Shown here: positions 9,842 to 18,187 of the stretch, in pieces
Numbering within the stretch: position 1 is the first letter of the stretch
How the letters are laid out: the number at the start of each line of letters is the position of its first letter
Source: Shimazuella soli
GTDB taxonomy: Bacteria > Bacillota > Bacilli > Thermoactinomycetales > Thermoactinomycetaceae
NCBI RefSeq assembly: GCF_022511585.1
Contig: NZ_JAKWBN010000001.1
Location: 606,269 to 670,268, forward strand
Length of the DNA: 64,000 nucleotides
Reading direction: 5' to 3'
Made by a program: the position numbers and the translations under genes
Notes under the pieces: model-generated
Told to the model about the DNA's origin: nothing
Databases searched by the model: none
What the model saw: the letters and a program-made list of their open reading frames with translations, nothing else

Positions 9842-10835
9842 GAAGAAAACAAAGAGTAAAGATGGATGGATTCGTTTTTTGACCAAGTATGGTACGATCA
9901 TCGCGATTCTCTTGATTATAGCTTTTTTCAGCATTTTATCGGATGAATTTTTCACCTATAAAAACTGGACAGATATACTACGTTCTATTTCAATTACTAC
10001 ATTAGTGGCTATTGGGGTTACCTTATCCCTAATCGTAAAAGGTTTTGATTTATCAGTAGGTTCAACCGTGAGCCTCGCTACGATTACTAGTACAGCTGTG
10101 ATGGTTTGGTATCGACAAGAAACGGTGCTTGCTATTTGTATACCGCTATTAGTTGGATTGTTAGTAGGGCTTATAAATGCATTTTTAATTGTTAAAATCC
10201 GCTTACCAGATATGTTAGCAACACTTGGTATGATGTATATGATCAATGGTCTTCATTTGACGATTACAAAAGGATACAGCATCTATAACAATATGCCGCT
10301 TCAAGATGGATCTCTAGCACCGGGGAAAATTTTGCCTTCTTTTTTGTTTATTGGTCAAGGTGAAATTTTTTCCGTTCCCTTTCCCGTGATTGTGATGTTT
10401 TTCTTTGTGATAGTAATTCATCTTTGTTTGAATTTTACGAAGTTTGGTCGCCTATTGTATGTTACAGGTGGAAATGAAGAAGCAGCAAGGCTTTCGGGAG
10501 TTCCTGTAAATAGGTACAAAGCTTATGCTTATGCTTTAAGCGGTTTATTTGCCAGTATTGCAGGCATTGTTTTGGCATCACGTATTGGGACGGGACAAGT
10601 TTCTGCTGGAGCCTCTCTACTGATGGATTCAGTTGCAGCTGCATTAATTGGATATTCCGTGTTCGGGGCAAATAAACCAAATGTATTAGGTACATTTATA
10701 GGTTCTATTTTAATTGGGATTTTGTTAAATGGATTAACTATGCTCAATGTTCCGTATTATGCCCAAGACATTGTCAAAGGCGCTATTTTGGTTGGTGCTT
10801 TAACGTTAATGTATAAAAGTAGGAAAGAAGTATAG
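9807..10835 (+). CDS. Sugar-type ABC transporter permease
   Basis: Membrane protein of 342 residues of the RbsC/BPD_transp_2 family, with a charged N-terminus followed by about eight to ten hydrophobic helices. The family signature region GFDLSVGSTVSLATI lies near residues 75-90 and an SGLFASIAGIVLASR segment near 240-255. The ATG at 9807 lies inside the ATPase gene after an AGGAGGG site, so the two proteins are likely translationally coupled. It completes the importer that ends the SAM-controlled mtnKA operon. Only one permease is present, so it should act as a homodimer. Confidence 0.94.
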   Translation: MEQSIEVANVPKKKTKSKDGWIRFLTKYGTIIAILLIIAFFSILSDEFFTYKNWTDILRSISITTLVAIGVTLSLIVKGFDLSVGSTVSLATITSTAVMVWYRQETVLAICIPLLVGLLVGLINAFLIVKIRLPDMLATLGMMYMINGLHLTITKGYSIYNNMPLQDGSLAPGKILPSFLFIGQGEIFSVPFPVIVMFFFVIVIHLCLNFTKFGRLLYVTGGNEEAARLSGVPVNRYKAYAYALSGLFASIAGIVLASRIGTGQVSAGASLLMDSVAAALIGYSVFGANKPNVLGTFIGSILIGILLNGLTMLNVPYYAQDIVKGAILVGALTLMYKSRKEV

Positions 10836-10911
10836 GGATAGGCTTATTCCGTTTCTCTTCCTAGTAGACTTCCATATAATAATAGAAGTCTTTAGGAGAG
10901 GAGGTACTGCT

Positions 10912-11163
10912 TTGAGTACTTTACAGTATATACCTCACCACAAGTTGGGAACGAAACACATCGGCAAACCTATGAAATTAGTTTTAAAAAATGGCAAAGT
11001 GATTTACGGCGTGATTAAAGAATTACACCAAAAAGGGATCGTGTTTATTCCTGTACAAGTGAAGAAAGAGAGAGGAAAAGCGAAAGCTCAGTGGTTTTTC
11101 CCGCTGTTTCCTATCTTCTTACCCTTTCTCTTCTTTATTCCGTTCTTGTTTTTCTGCTTTTAG
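10912..11163 (+). CDS. Small protein with beta-rich N-terminus and hydrophobic tail
   Basis: Unrecognised 83-residue protein starting at TTG after a strong AGGAGAGGAGG site. Residues 15-50 alternate hydrophobic and polar residues with LVLKNGKVIYGVI and KGIVFIPV, like a small Sm-like or beta-barrel strand pattern. Then comes a basic patch and a tail of nearly only Phe, Pro, Leu and Ile that ends the protein. The tail could insert in a membrane or pack in a spore coat layer. A short hairpin at about 10867-10892 precedes it. Function unknown. Confidence 0.65.
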   Translation: MSTLQYIPHHKLGTKHIGKPMKLVLKNGKVIYGVIKELHQKGIVFIPVQVKKERGKAKAQWFFPLFPIFLPFLFFIPFLFFCF

Positions 11164-11166
11164 GCT

Positions 11167-11210
11167 AAACCAGCTTGTATCTTTCGAGGATACAAGCTGG
11201 TTTGATTTTT
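11167..11210. terminator. Bidirectional terminator
   Basis: A 15-bp perfect stem (11167-11181 with 11189-11203) followed by a T-rich run. It separates the small plus-strand gene from the convergent oxidoreductase gene. Confidence 0.85.
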
Positions 11211-11256
11211 GTATTGTTGTTATGAATCAAGCTTCTAATAAGATGGATTACTACCT

Positions 11257-12693
11257 CTATGCCATTTTTTTCACGATATCCCTAGCAATCCAAACTCCAC
11301 ATGCACCTGCTTGTGCTAGTCCACGGGTGATTCCTGCTCCATCGCCGCCGAGGTAAAGTCCTGCTATCTCTGATTCGAAATGCTCGTTTAATTTCGGACG
11401 AGCGGAATAAAATTTTGCCTCTACCCCGTAAAAGAGGGTATGTTCGGAAGCGATCCCAGGTGTGACATAATTAAGTGCTTCCATCATTTCTTTTAAACTG
11501 CCCAGTGTATGAGCGGGCAATACATAACCAAGATCCCCTGGTACTGCCTCTTTCAAGGTTGGCTCGATAAAACCTTCCTTGATTCGCTTATCCGTGGAGC
11601 GACGACCTTTTTGAATATCACCATATTTCTGAACAATGAGTCCTCCATTGGACAACTGATTTGCCAGTCGAGATATTTCATGTGCATATTCTGTTGGTTG
11701 ATTGAAAGGTTCTGTGAACTGATGGGAAACAAGTAATGCAAAGTTGGTGTTGGCACTTCCGAGGTTAGGATCTTTATACGAATGACCATTCGCTAACATG
11801 ATACCAGAGTGATTTTCGACAACTACGTGTCCTGATGGGTTGCTGCAAAATGTTCGAACTTTGGTACCGATAGAGGTATTATAAATAAATTTTCCTTCAT
11901 AAAGATGTTTGTTGATTTCACTCATCACAATGTCAGATGTTTCCACACGAACACCGATATCTACTTGGTTGGAGTACATTGGTAAGCGGCGTTTCTTCAT
12001 TAAAGTAGTAAGCCATTTGGAACCATCACGACCAGGTACAATGACCACTTTGTCAGCATATAAGATTGTACCATTTTTTAGTTCTACACCGGTAATGGTA
12101 TGCTTTCCACCGGTTTTCTCAGTTATAATGTCAGCAACTTCGGTTTTAAATCGCATTTCTATTTTTGTTTCAAGGTATTGAAAAATACTAGCTAGAATCG
12201 AGAGATTTTGTTCGGTTCCAAGGTGACGTACTTGTGCACGCAATAATTTAAGGCCAACAGCAGCACCTTTTCGTTCAATTTCTCGAACTTCTTCTGTTAA
12301 GGGATCTGTAATGGTATCTGTAGCTCCATGCTCCAAATTGATCTTATCTACATAACGTATCAAATCTACTACTTGATCATTTGGCAGAAAGTCTGTCATC
12401 CATCCACCAAACTCACTGGTAATATTGAATTTTCCGTCAGAGTAAGCACCAGCACCGCCAAACCCATTGGTGATGGAACATGCAGGCAAGCAGCCCGCAA
12501 ACTCTTTTTTTTGGGTAGCAGGTGGGCATTTTTGAATTTTATGTTCGAGGATAGGACAGTTACGTTTGTAAATATCATGTCCCTTATCTATCAATAGTAT
12601 TTTTGCATTTGGCATTTTTAAGCTGAGTTCATAACAAGTAAAGATGCCAGCGGGTCCTGCTCCTACGACGATTACATCGAATCGATTACTCAC
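11257..12693 (-). CDS. FAD-dependent dehydrogenase (COG2509-like)
   Basis: Flavoprotein of about 478 residues. The N-terminal Rossmann motif FDVIVVGAGPAGI binds FAD, and the C-terminus has LYLGGDGAGITRGLAQAGACG, a second FAD contact. A Cys-rich stretch (NCPILEHKIQKCPP...GCLPAC) at about residues 45-75 is typical of this uncharacterised dehydrogenase family. I chose the GTG at 12693 because an AGGGGG site lies seven bases upstream; an open frame continues to 12747 without such a site. Substrate unknown. Confidence 0.85.
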   Translation of the reverse strand: MSNRFDVIVVGAGPAGIFTCYELSLKMPNAKILLIDKGHDIYKRNCPILEHKIQKCPPATQKKEFAGCLPACSITNGFGGAGAYSDGKFNITSEFGGWMTDFLPNDQVVDLIRYVDKINLEHGATDTITDPLTEEVREIERKGAAVGLKLLRAQVRHLGTEQNLSILASIFQYLETKIEMRFKTEVADIITEKTGGKHTITGVELKNGTILYADKVVIVPGRDGSKWLTTLMKKRRLPMYSNQVDIGVRVETSDIVMSEINKHLYEGKFIYNTSIGTKVRTFCSNPSGHVVVENHSGIMLANGHSYKDPNLGSANTNFALLVSHQFTEPFNQPTEYAHEISRLANQLSNGGLIVQKYGDIQKGRRSTDKRIKEGFIEPTLKEAVPGDLGYVLPAHTLGSLKEMMEALNYVTPGIASEHTLFYGVEAKFYSARPKLNEHFESEIAGLYLGGDGAGITRGLAQAGACGVWIARDIVKKMA

Positions 12694-12830
12694 AGCAAAT
12701 CCCCCTAAGTTATAGTAGGCAAACCTTATATAAGATACATGATTCAACTATAAATATCAATAATAATATTTACCAAAATGACAACAATTCGTATCTTAAG
12801 AGGAACGTGATACGTACCGCCTTCAAAGGT

Positions 12831-12869
12831 AAAAAAACTCCCGACAACATGAAAATGTGTTGTCGGGAG
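12831..12869 (-). terminator. Terminator of the NlpC/P60 gene
   Basis: A 12-bp perfect stem (12838-12849 with 12858-12869) followed on the minus strand by seven U residues. Confidence 0.88.
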
Positions 12870-12888
12870 ACTGCTTTTAAATAAGTAT

Positions 12889-13890
12889 TTAATTTACTCG
12901 CTTTGCACCCCAATAATGGGTTTGGGAGTACGAATTGTTTAAGGAATCGATTTGCAGATCATTCTTTTCATTTTCATTGGAGATATATAATCCGTCACCT
13001 AAGTAAATTCCAACGTGAGAGACACCAGATTTATAGGTTCCTTGCAAGAAAATGAGATCCCCAGGTTGGAGATTGCTTCGAGAGACGGAAGTACCTACTT
13101 GTGATTGAGCTTCTGATGTTCTAGGTAAATTAATACCTCTATATTCACGGAATACATATTGTACCCAGCCAGAGCAGTCAAAATTAGGATAACTTTCCGC
13201 GCCGAACACATAGTTGACTTTACCGATCATTGCTCTTGCTTTGTTGAGCCATGATGTATCAGATAGTTTCCCAGGATCGCTGACACCTGATGATTTCGCG
13301 AGTGCTTTGAGTTGTTCACTCTTTAGCTGTTTTTGTAAAGCTTTGTACTCAGCTTGTAATTGCTTCATCTTTTTTTCTGCATCATCGAGTAATTGTTTGG
13401 AGTTAGCTGCTTCTTGTTTAATAGCTGCTTGATTTTTCTGAATCGCTTCTGCTTGATCTTTATACTTTTGATAAACTTGGTAGTCATTTTCCATCAACAA
13501 GCGAATACCTTCTAAACGACTTAGAAATTCAGAAAAAGAAGTAGAAGCAAGTAATTGTGCTTCCATATTGTTGTGCCCAGAAGTATAAAGGCGGACCAAC
13601 ACGGAATCCAAACGCTTTTTGGTTTCGTCCTGTTCTTGGTTCAATTTGGTCAATTGCTGGAAAGTATCGTTCAGACGCTTGTCTGAAGATGCGATTTCCG
13701 TTTGAATTTTATCATATTCTTTTTTCGCCGCTTGGTACTGATTTAATGCTTGTTCAACTTTTGCTTTCGTAGTGGTAGTAGACGGTGCTGCATAACTGTT
13801 ATTAGCCAAAAAGGGGTTAACGGCTAACGTGAGCGCTATTACCGCACTACATAAATAGTACGTCTTTGTTTTGTGGTTACGTTTCAGCAT
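12889..13890 (-). CDS. Secreted coiled-coil NlpC/P60 peptidoglycan endopeptidase
   Basis: Exported cell-wall hydrolase of about 333 residues. It has a basic N-terminus plus a hydrophobic signal ending at NSYAAP, then a long coiled coil rich in Gln, Lys and Glu (about residues 45-200), then a C-terminal NlpC/P60 domain. The catalytic Cys is in NFDCSGWVQYVF and the catalytic His in VSHVGIYLGDG. The ATG at 13890 has an AAGGAG site six bases upstream; the frame stays open to 13938. The architecture is like CwlO/PcsB-type D,L-endopeptidases, which in Bacillus depend on FtsEX; no FtsEX gene is in the window. Confidence 0.9.
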   Translation of the reverse strand: MLKRNHKTKTYYLCSAVIALTLAVNPFLANNSYAAPSTTTTKAKVEQALNQYQAAKKEYDKIQTEIASSDKRLNDTFQQLTKLNQEQDETKKRLDSVLVRLYTSGHNNMEAQLLASTSFSEFLSRLEGIRLLMENDYQVYQKYKDQAEAIQKNQAAIKQEAANSKQLLDDAEKKMKQLQAEYKALQKQLKSEQLKALAKSSGVSDPGKLSDTSWLNKARAMIGKVNYVFGAESYPNFDCSGWVQYVFREYRGINLPRTSEAQSQVGTSVSRSNLQPGDLIFLQGTYKSGVSHVGIYLGDGLYISNENEKNDLQIDSLNNSYSQTHYWGAKRVN

Positions 13891-14137
13891 GTCAAACTCC
13901 TTATTTGGAATAGGCTGATTTTCCGCTACATGTTTCAATTATTTTCCAATCTTTCGCAAATAAGATAAAGACTGCCTTTATTGCCGGAAAATCAGAGTAA
14001 CACGAGTATACCATTTCTTTATGAAAATGACGACGAAATCTAAAAAGGTTTCGCAAAACTGACAATTCATAAATGACTTATTTTTATATATAAATGGATT
14101 GAATGTATATATTTCAAGGCATTAGAAATGATAAGAA

Positions 14138-14160
14138 GTGGGCAGCCAAGCGCTGCCCAC
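14138..14160. repeat. Isolated GC-rich perfect hairpin
   Basis: Nine-base arms GTGGGCAGC and GCTGCCCAC enclose a five-base loop. It lacks a T-run and has no gene just before it on either strand, so it may be an operator or RNA end of an unseen transcript. Confidence 0.6.
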
Positions 14161-14311
14161 TTTCAATTTGTGAAATTTACCAATTCATTATGGTGAAATA
14201 GATTCCAAATTTTAGGGGATTAAAAAGAGGCATATGGAGAAAATATTTACTTGTTTTTTACTTATTATTCTTATGTTTGTTGTCTTTGTTTCACACGAAG
14301 AAATAGGTTTA

Positions 14312-14341
14312 TTTACAATAAATTTTAAAAATTGATATAAT
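14312..14341 (+). promoter_or_regulatory. SigA-like promoter of tandem winged-helix gene
   Basis: TTTACA at 14312-14317 and TATAAT at 14336-14341 with 18-base spacing, about 50 bases before the start codon. Confidence 0.6.
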
Positions 14342-14394
14342 AAATAAAGTTTGTTTTTCTGTCAATCGCTCTAACGAGAATAGGATTTTTCAGA

Positions 14395-15129
14395 ATGAGT
14401 AAGCAAACAACAAGAGGTACAGAAAAAACGTTCACAGATCTACAGAAGTCGATTTTGTGTATGCTGGAAGCGAATCCTAGACAAAGTGCGGCCCAACTGG
14501 CTGAAAAGCTCAAGCGGGATCCATCTTACCTGAGACGGACATTGAATGAACTGGAGAAAAAGAAAGCAGTTCATTCAGTGAAAGGACCAGGAAGATCTGG
14601 TGGAAGAAGAACTCGCTACTTTGCACTACCTTTCCATTCTATCACTGTGCCTCCAACTATGGGAGATCAGATCTTGCACATGCTGGAATCGATGCCCTGG
14701 GTAAGTGCAATTGAGCTGGGTGAAAAGCTAGATTTTCATCAGGTTTCAATTTATAAGAAACTGAGAGAGCTGGAGAATAAGAAAGCAGTGATTTCAGTGG
14801 AAGGACCAAAAGGCATCCGTCTGTTCGCGCTATCATCTGAGCCGCTGGAAGGAGCCCCAATTACTAAGTTGCTCAGAAAGCAGCCCAGCGCTTATGAGCG
14901 AGCTCTTCTGATTCTGCTGCAACTGTACAAATCCGGAAATTCTTGGGTGGAAGCATCCAAGGTGAATGGCATCTCGAATCCGATGTTTGATTACCTGCTT
15001 GCGGAGAAGTTGGTAAGAAAGACTATTCATAACAGCCTTTCTTACTACAAACTGACTATTCCTCTGGGAGTTGATGAAGCGGTGAGGATCAAGCAGCTAT
15101 GGCATTCGACTAAACGGGATGGCACCTGA
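14395..15129 (+). CDS. Tandem winged-helix DNA-binding protein (paralogue of 60065-61003)
   Basis: A 244-residue protein I cannot name. Residues about 10-80 form a winged-helix unit (LQKSILCMLEANP, then SAAQLAEKLKRD and a basic GRSGGRRTRYFAL wing). Residues 85-145 repeat it (GDQILHMLESMP, SAIELGEKLDFH, then ENKKAVISVEGPKGIRLFAL), and a third, weaker helical unit follows. The repeat is visible in DNA: CTGGAGAA(A/T)AAGAAAGCAGT occurs at about 14551 and 14771. It resembles MarR/DprA-C or Rrf2-like wings. No catalytic domain is seen. The likely role is transcription regulation or DNA binding; the target is unknown. Confidence 0.75.
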   Translation: MSKQTTRGTEKTFTDLQKSILCMLEANPRQSAAQLAEKLKRDPSYLRRTLNELEKKKAVHSVKGPGRSGGRRTRYFALPFHSITVPPTMGDQILHMLESMPWVSAIELGEKLDFHQVSIYKKLRELENKKAVISVEGPKGIRLFALSSEPLEGAPITKLLRKQPSAYERALLILLQLYKSGNSWVEASKVNGISNPMFDYLLAEKLVRKTIHNSLSYYKLTIPLGVDEAVRIKQLWHSTKRDGT

Positions 15130-15173
15130 GCGTGCTTGATTTTCCCTTACCAATCTCAGTGGAGTTGGTTGAA

Positions 15174-15230
15174 TTCGTCCTCTGTTGATGATGGTTCCTT
15201 GGAAGAGGGATAAATTCAGCAGAGGGCGAA
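15174..15230. other. Structured element after the winged-helix gene
   Basis: Fifteen-base arms (15174-15188 with 15216-15230) pair completely if two G-U wobbles are allowed, around a 27-base interior with a small TTCC/GGAA hairpin. There is no T-run. It could be a structured RNA or a mobile-element end. The rest of 15130-15420 shows nothing else I can support. Confidence 0.45.
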
Positions 15231-15420
15231 AATATTTATCATGCATACAGACAAGCCCAAACATCCAACCTCCTGTTCTAATAGGAATAGTAATTAAAGA
15301 TAAAAAGTAGCGTACACAGTTGGATACATCTATCTTTAGCGAAAAAAGACAAATGACTTGCATTACATATTCTGCAAATATACAATAGGCATTAACGAAA
15401 TAGCTTAGGGGTGCTTTTTT

Positions 15421-15738
15421 TTGGATAATGAGCAACTACTAGAGGCGATTCAGAGCAGCTTCCTGTCGGAATTAAGCAAATTGGAAAATCGGATTTCGCA
15501 AGAAATGAATACGTTGAGACAAGATTCAAAAACTCGTTTTCTAAACGTCGAAGAATGTATTACCAAGTTGCATGATGATACGAGTGAAGGATTTCAGGAA
15601 GTCAAAAATATTTTGTATGAAGATGTTGTGGAAATTACTAATGAAATGGTAAGCGATAAAGAATTGATTAGAAGAGAAATCGATGCATTAAAGGGACGAA
15701 TTTATTTACTAGAAAAGAAATTGAGTAAAATAAGTTAA
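15421..15738 (+). CDS. Small coiled-coil protein
   Basis: Unrecognised 105-residue acidic protein starting at TTG, with an AGGGG site about ten bases upstream. The whole length fits heptad repeats (LLEAIQSSFLSELSKLENRI at the N-terminus and IRREIDALKGRIYLLEKKL at the C-terminus), so a rod-like dimer is likely. There is no signal peptide or membrane segment. Similar short coiled-coil proteins are common next to mobile genes in Bacillales, but nothing here fixes a function. Confidence 0.65.
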   Translation: MDNEQLLEAIQSSFLSELSKLENRISQEMNTLRQDSKTRFLNVEECITKLHDDTSEGFQEVKNILYEDVVEITNEMVSDKELIRREIDALKGRIYLLEKKLSKIS

Positions 15739-15756
15739 TAGATGTAACCTTCCGAT

Positions 15757-15779
15757 GACTCTCTTTGAGTCGTTTTTTT
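15757..15779 (+). terminator. Terminator
   Basis: A five-base stem GACTC/GAGTC (15757-15761 with 15767-15771) followed by seven T residues, between the coiled-coil gene and the next gene. Confidence 0.7.
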
Positions 15780-15794
15780 ATAGGGGAAATTAGT

Positions 15795-16226
15795 ATGGGT
15801 GAATTAAAGCAGCGTGTTCAAGCTGTTATTAGAGAAAAACAACTAACTTCGCTTCTCAATCGTACCAAGTGGGAGAGATTACAGAAATCTGTAATAGAAG
15901 AATTAGCCTTTCCACCTGCGTATCAAATAAAATATGTATTGGAAAATAGGCCCTATCCAGAAAGCTTTGAACAAGATGTCTGGTATTGGGGGGATTGGGA
16001 AGAAGGACTTGAGCCTTTTTATCATATAGAGTGGATCCGGGTTAGACCACGATATGTAAAGAAAAGGGGAAAAATATCAGAGGGTGAAATTATTGATATT
16101 ACAGAAGAATTCATCCGTTTACTACGAAAATGGAGGATTCCATTTGTTGTGAAAAAGGAATCCATTTATATATATGGTTATGTAAAACATGCAGATGTAT
16201 TTTATGTTGATTGTCACAAAGAATAG
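15795..16226 (+). CDS. Conserved hypothetical protein (DUF6678-like)
   Basis: Soluble protein of 143 residues. The ATG at 15795 has an AGGGGA site eight bases upstream; an in-frame TTG at 15765 lies in the previous terminator and is rejected. The central block VWYWGDWEEGLEPFYHIEWIRVRPRY, rich in Trp and acidic residues, is what I associate with the DUF6678 family; that name is from memory and tentative. The C-terminal part has alternating beta-strand-like segments. No signal, membrane helix or catalytic motif. Confidence 0.65.
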   Translation: MGELKQRVQAVIREKQLTSLLNRTKWERLQKSVIEELAFPPAYQIKYVLENRPYPESFEQDVWYWGDWEEGLEPFYHIEWIRVRPRYVKKRGKISEGEIIDITEEFIRLLRKWRIPFVVKKESIYIYGYVKHADVFYVDCHKE

Positions 16227-16351
16227 GGTGTTTGTTTTTTTGCCTAAAAATGATAAAAAATTTAATAATTATCGACTATTCCTGTTTTCGGTATACTTAG
16301 TGGTGTTTTTTCGCTACCATAGTAGAGGCAGTGGAAAGAAGGAGTAGACGA

Positions 16352-17692
16352 ATGAAGAAAATATGTTCGATATTGTTATTATCGATGAGCTTTTCTTTAC
16401 TGATTTTACCTGTCAGTGTTTTTGCACAACCACAGGTAAAAATTATTACGAAGCAGTCAGTGTTTGAAGATGAGATCGTAGATTCGCCCAAAGAAAAACA
16501 GTCTCTTGTAAAAAGTAAAATCGAAAAAGAGCCAGACAATATCAAAACAACCCAAGATCAGACAAAACCAAATATTGAAGCAGAGGCATATCTTTTAAAG
16601 GACTATCTATCCGGTGTTGTCTTAGCGGAGAAAAATCAAAGTGATCCACGTCCGCCGGCAAGTATGACAAAAATGATGACAGCTTATATTGTACTGGACC
16701 AAATAAAACAAGGAAAACTTCATTGGACGGATGAAGCGGTGATTAGTAAGCGAGTCGAAGATATCAATGAAGCACAAATTTATTTACAAAAAAATGAAAA
16801 AATAACGATTAAAGAATTATTTACTGGATTAATGGTACAATCTGCAAATGATGCAGCAGTAGCTCTAGCAGAACATATAGCAGGGTCAGAAGAAGCATTT
16901 GTCAAATTAATGAATCAAAAAGCCAAAATATTGGGATTAAAACATACCCATTTTCTCAACTGCTCTGGATTGAATCAAGAAGATTACCCAGATCCTCCTA
17001 AAACCCAAGGTCAGCATGTGATGTCGGCAGAAGATACCGTTCAGTTAGCAAATATGCTAATAACTGTTCATCCAGAAATATTTGACTTTACTACCATCGC
17101 AACCTACACTTTTCATCCAGGCACCCCAAGAGAACAGAAAGTAAATAACTGGAATAGTATGTTGCCAGGATTAAAACATGAATATAAAGGCGTTCAAGGG
17201 ATAAAAACGGGTTCCACCCAGCTGGCAGGCTTCTGTTTTGCTGGTACAGTGAAGCGAGATCAAACCCGTTTTCTATCTGTAGTAATGGGGACAACATCCA
17301 AAGACAAACGCTTTATCGAGACAAAAAAGTTGTATGACTATGGATTTAGTCAATTTAAACGGTTAACCTTTTTGAAGACAGGTCAATCAGTTCCCGGTCA
17401 TGTTTATGTGCAAATTGCAAATGCAAAAGGGAAGAATCAAATTGCAATCGTTGCAAAAGATATAAACATACCTGTACCCGTACAAACCAAAAGCAAAAAC
17501 GATTACAGTTATCATGTAACATATAAAAGTAATCTGAAGGCACCATTGAAAAAAGGTACAGTAGTGGGAATGGTAGAGCTTTATTATAAAGGGCATCAAA
17601 TAGAAGGCTTTAAACCGATACAAGTTGTGACGAAAAATGCAGTAAAACAAGAGAACATCTTAGACCGTATCTCTGATTTTATAGCTAGCTAA
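16352..17692 (+). CDS. D-alanyl-D-alanine carboxypeptidase (DacA/PBP5 family)
   Basis: Secreted low-molecular-mass penicillin-binding protein of 446 residues that trims the terminal D-Ala from peptidoglycan stems. The signal peptide ends at VFAQ, and an unusually long acidic linker runs to about residue 70. The three catalytic motifs are present: SMTK, SAN in MVQSANDAAVALAEH, and KTG in GIKTGSTQLAG. A PBP5_C-like beta domain follows. The AAGGAG site seven bases upstream selects the ATG at 16352 over an earlier GTG. No spoIIA operon follows, so I do not call it dacF. Confidence 0.93.
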   Translation: MKKICSILLLSMSFSLLILPVSVFAQPQVKIITKQSVFEDEIVDSPKEKQSLVKSKIEKEPDNIKTTQDQTKPNIEAEAYLLKDYLSGVVLAEKNQSDPRPPASMTKMMTAYIVLDQIKQGKLHWTDEAVISKRVEDINEAQIYLQKNEKITIKELFTGLMVQSANDAAVALAEHIAGSEEAFVKLMNQKAKILGLKHTHFLNCSGLNQEDYPDPPKTQGQHVMSAEDTVQLANMLITVHPEIFDFTTIATYTFHPGTPREQKVNNWNSMLPGLKHEYKGVQGIKTGSTQLAGFCFAGTVKRDQTRFLSVVMGTTSKDKRFIETKKLYDYGFSQFKRLTFLKTGQSVPGHVYVQIANAKGKNQIAIVAKDINIPVPVQTKSKNDYSYHVTYKSNLKAPLKKGTVVGMVELYYKGHQIEGFKPIQVVTKNAVKQENILDRISDFIAS

Positions 17693-17699
17693 TATGGCA

Positions 17700-17740
17700 A
17701 AAGAGGCTGCTTACCTTAAATAGGAAGTGGTCTTTTTTTG
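17700..17740 (+). terminator. Probable imperfect terminator
   Basis: AAGAGGCTGCTT and AAGTGGTCTT can pair imperfectly ahead of seven T residues, directly after the carboxypeptidase gene. Confidence 0.45.
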
Positions 17741-17787
17741 TGAGAAGAAATAGACATCGATTTATGTTTGCAAAGTGCTTCATAAAC

Positions 17788-17863
17788 AATTGCTAGACTT
17801 GAGCAATTAAATGTGTTCTATTTTTTGAAAAATGGCAATTCTATACATAACATATGGTATAAT
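17788..17863 (+). promoter_or_regulatory. Inverted repeat and extended -10 promoter of the Cys-rich gene
   Basis: A perfect inverted repeat AATTGCT/AGCAATT (17788-17808) precedes TGG-TATAAT (17855-17863), an extended -10 element. The region is AT-rich, like the host, while the gene that follows is not. The repeat may be an operator. Confidence 0.5.
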
Positions 17864-17907
17864 TAAGTGTCCATTCCTTGGACGACCTACGACTGAAGGG
17901 AACCCCC

Positions 17908-18114
17908 TTGAGCGACGAAAACGAGCAGAAGTGTAAGTGCAGAGATCGGTTTCACGACAAGGACTGCACCCTACAACTGAAGGGTGGGAACCAGTTCTGG
18001 GTGGAAGATCCCCAGAAGCCACAGTGTCGATGCTCAGCGAGCAAGGGACACCACCCGACCTGTACTTATCGCGGCCCGAAGCAACAGGGGTCGATCCCCA
18101 ACCAGCGAATGTAG
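17908..18114 (+). CDS. G+C-rich small Cys/His protein, possible zinc knuckles
   Basis: Unrecognised 68-residue protein. The TTG at 17908 has an AAGGGA site six bases upstream; the frame is open from 17878. Two copies of a Cys-x-Cys-x(4-5)-His-x(2-4)-Cys pattern (CKCRDRFHDKDC and CRCSASKGHHPTC) suggest a pair of zinc-binding knuckles. Codon third positions are mostly G or C and the stretch is near 55-60 percent G+C by eye count, against about 40 percent around it. This points to transfer from a high-G+C donor such as an actinobacterium or its phage. A small RNA is an alternative, but the codon pattern favours protein. Confidence 0.55.
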   Translation: MSDENEQKCKCRDRFHDKDCTLQLKGGNQFWVEDPQKPQCRCSASKGHHPTCTYRGPKQQGSIPNQRM

Positions 18115-18150
18115 GTAGGTGTATCTATGAACGCATCTGCGATACCCAAA

Positions 18151-18187
18151 GCCCGTGTCCTAGCTTAAACAAGCCAAGGATGCGGGC
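18151..18187 (+). terminator. GC-rich hairpin closing the Cys-rich cassette
   Basis: GCCCGTGTCCT and AGGATGCGGGC (18151-18161 with 18177-18187) pair almost fully. There is no T-run, as expected for a hairpin from a high-G+C donor. Confidence 0.5.

Larger units (their letters stand above)
13891..14394. other. Gene-free stretch of about 500 bases with a hairpin
   Basis: AT-rich region between divergent genes. It holds the upstream region of the NlpC gene, an isolated perfect hairpin at 14138-14160 and the promoter of the tandem winged-helix gene. No open frame here looks like a gene. Confidence 0.6.
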
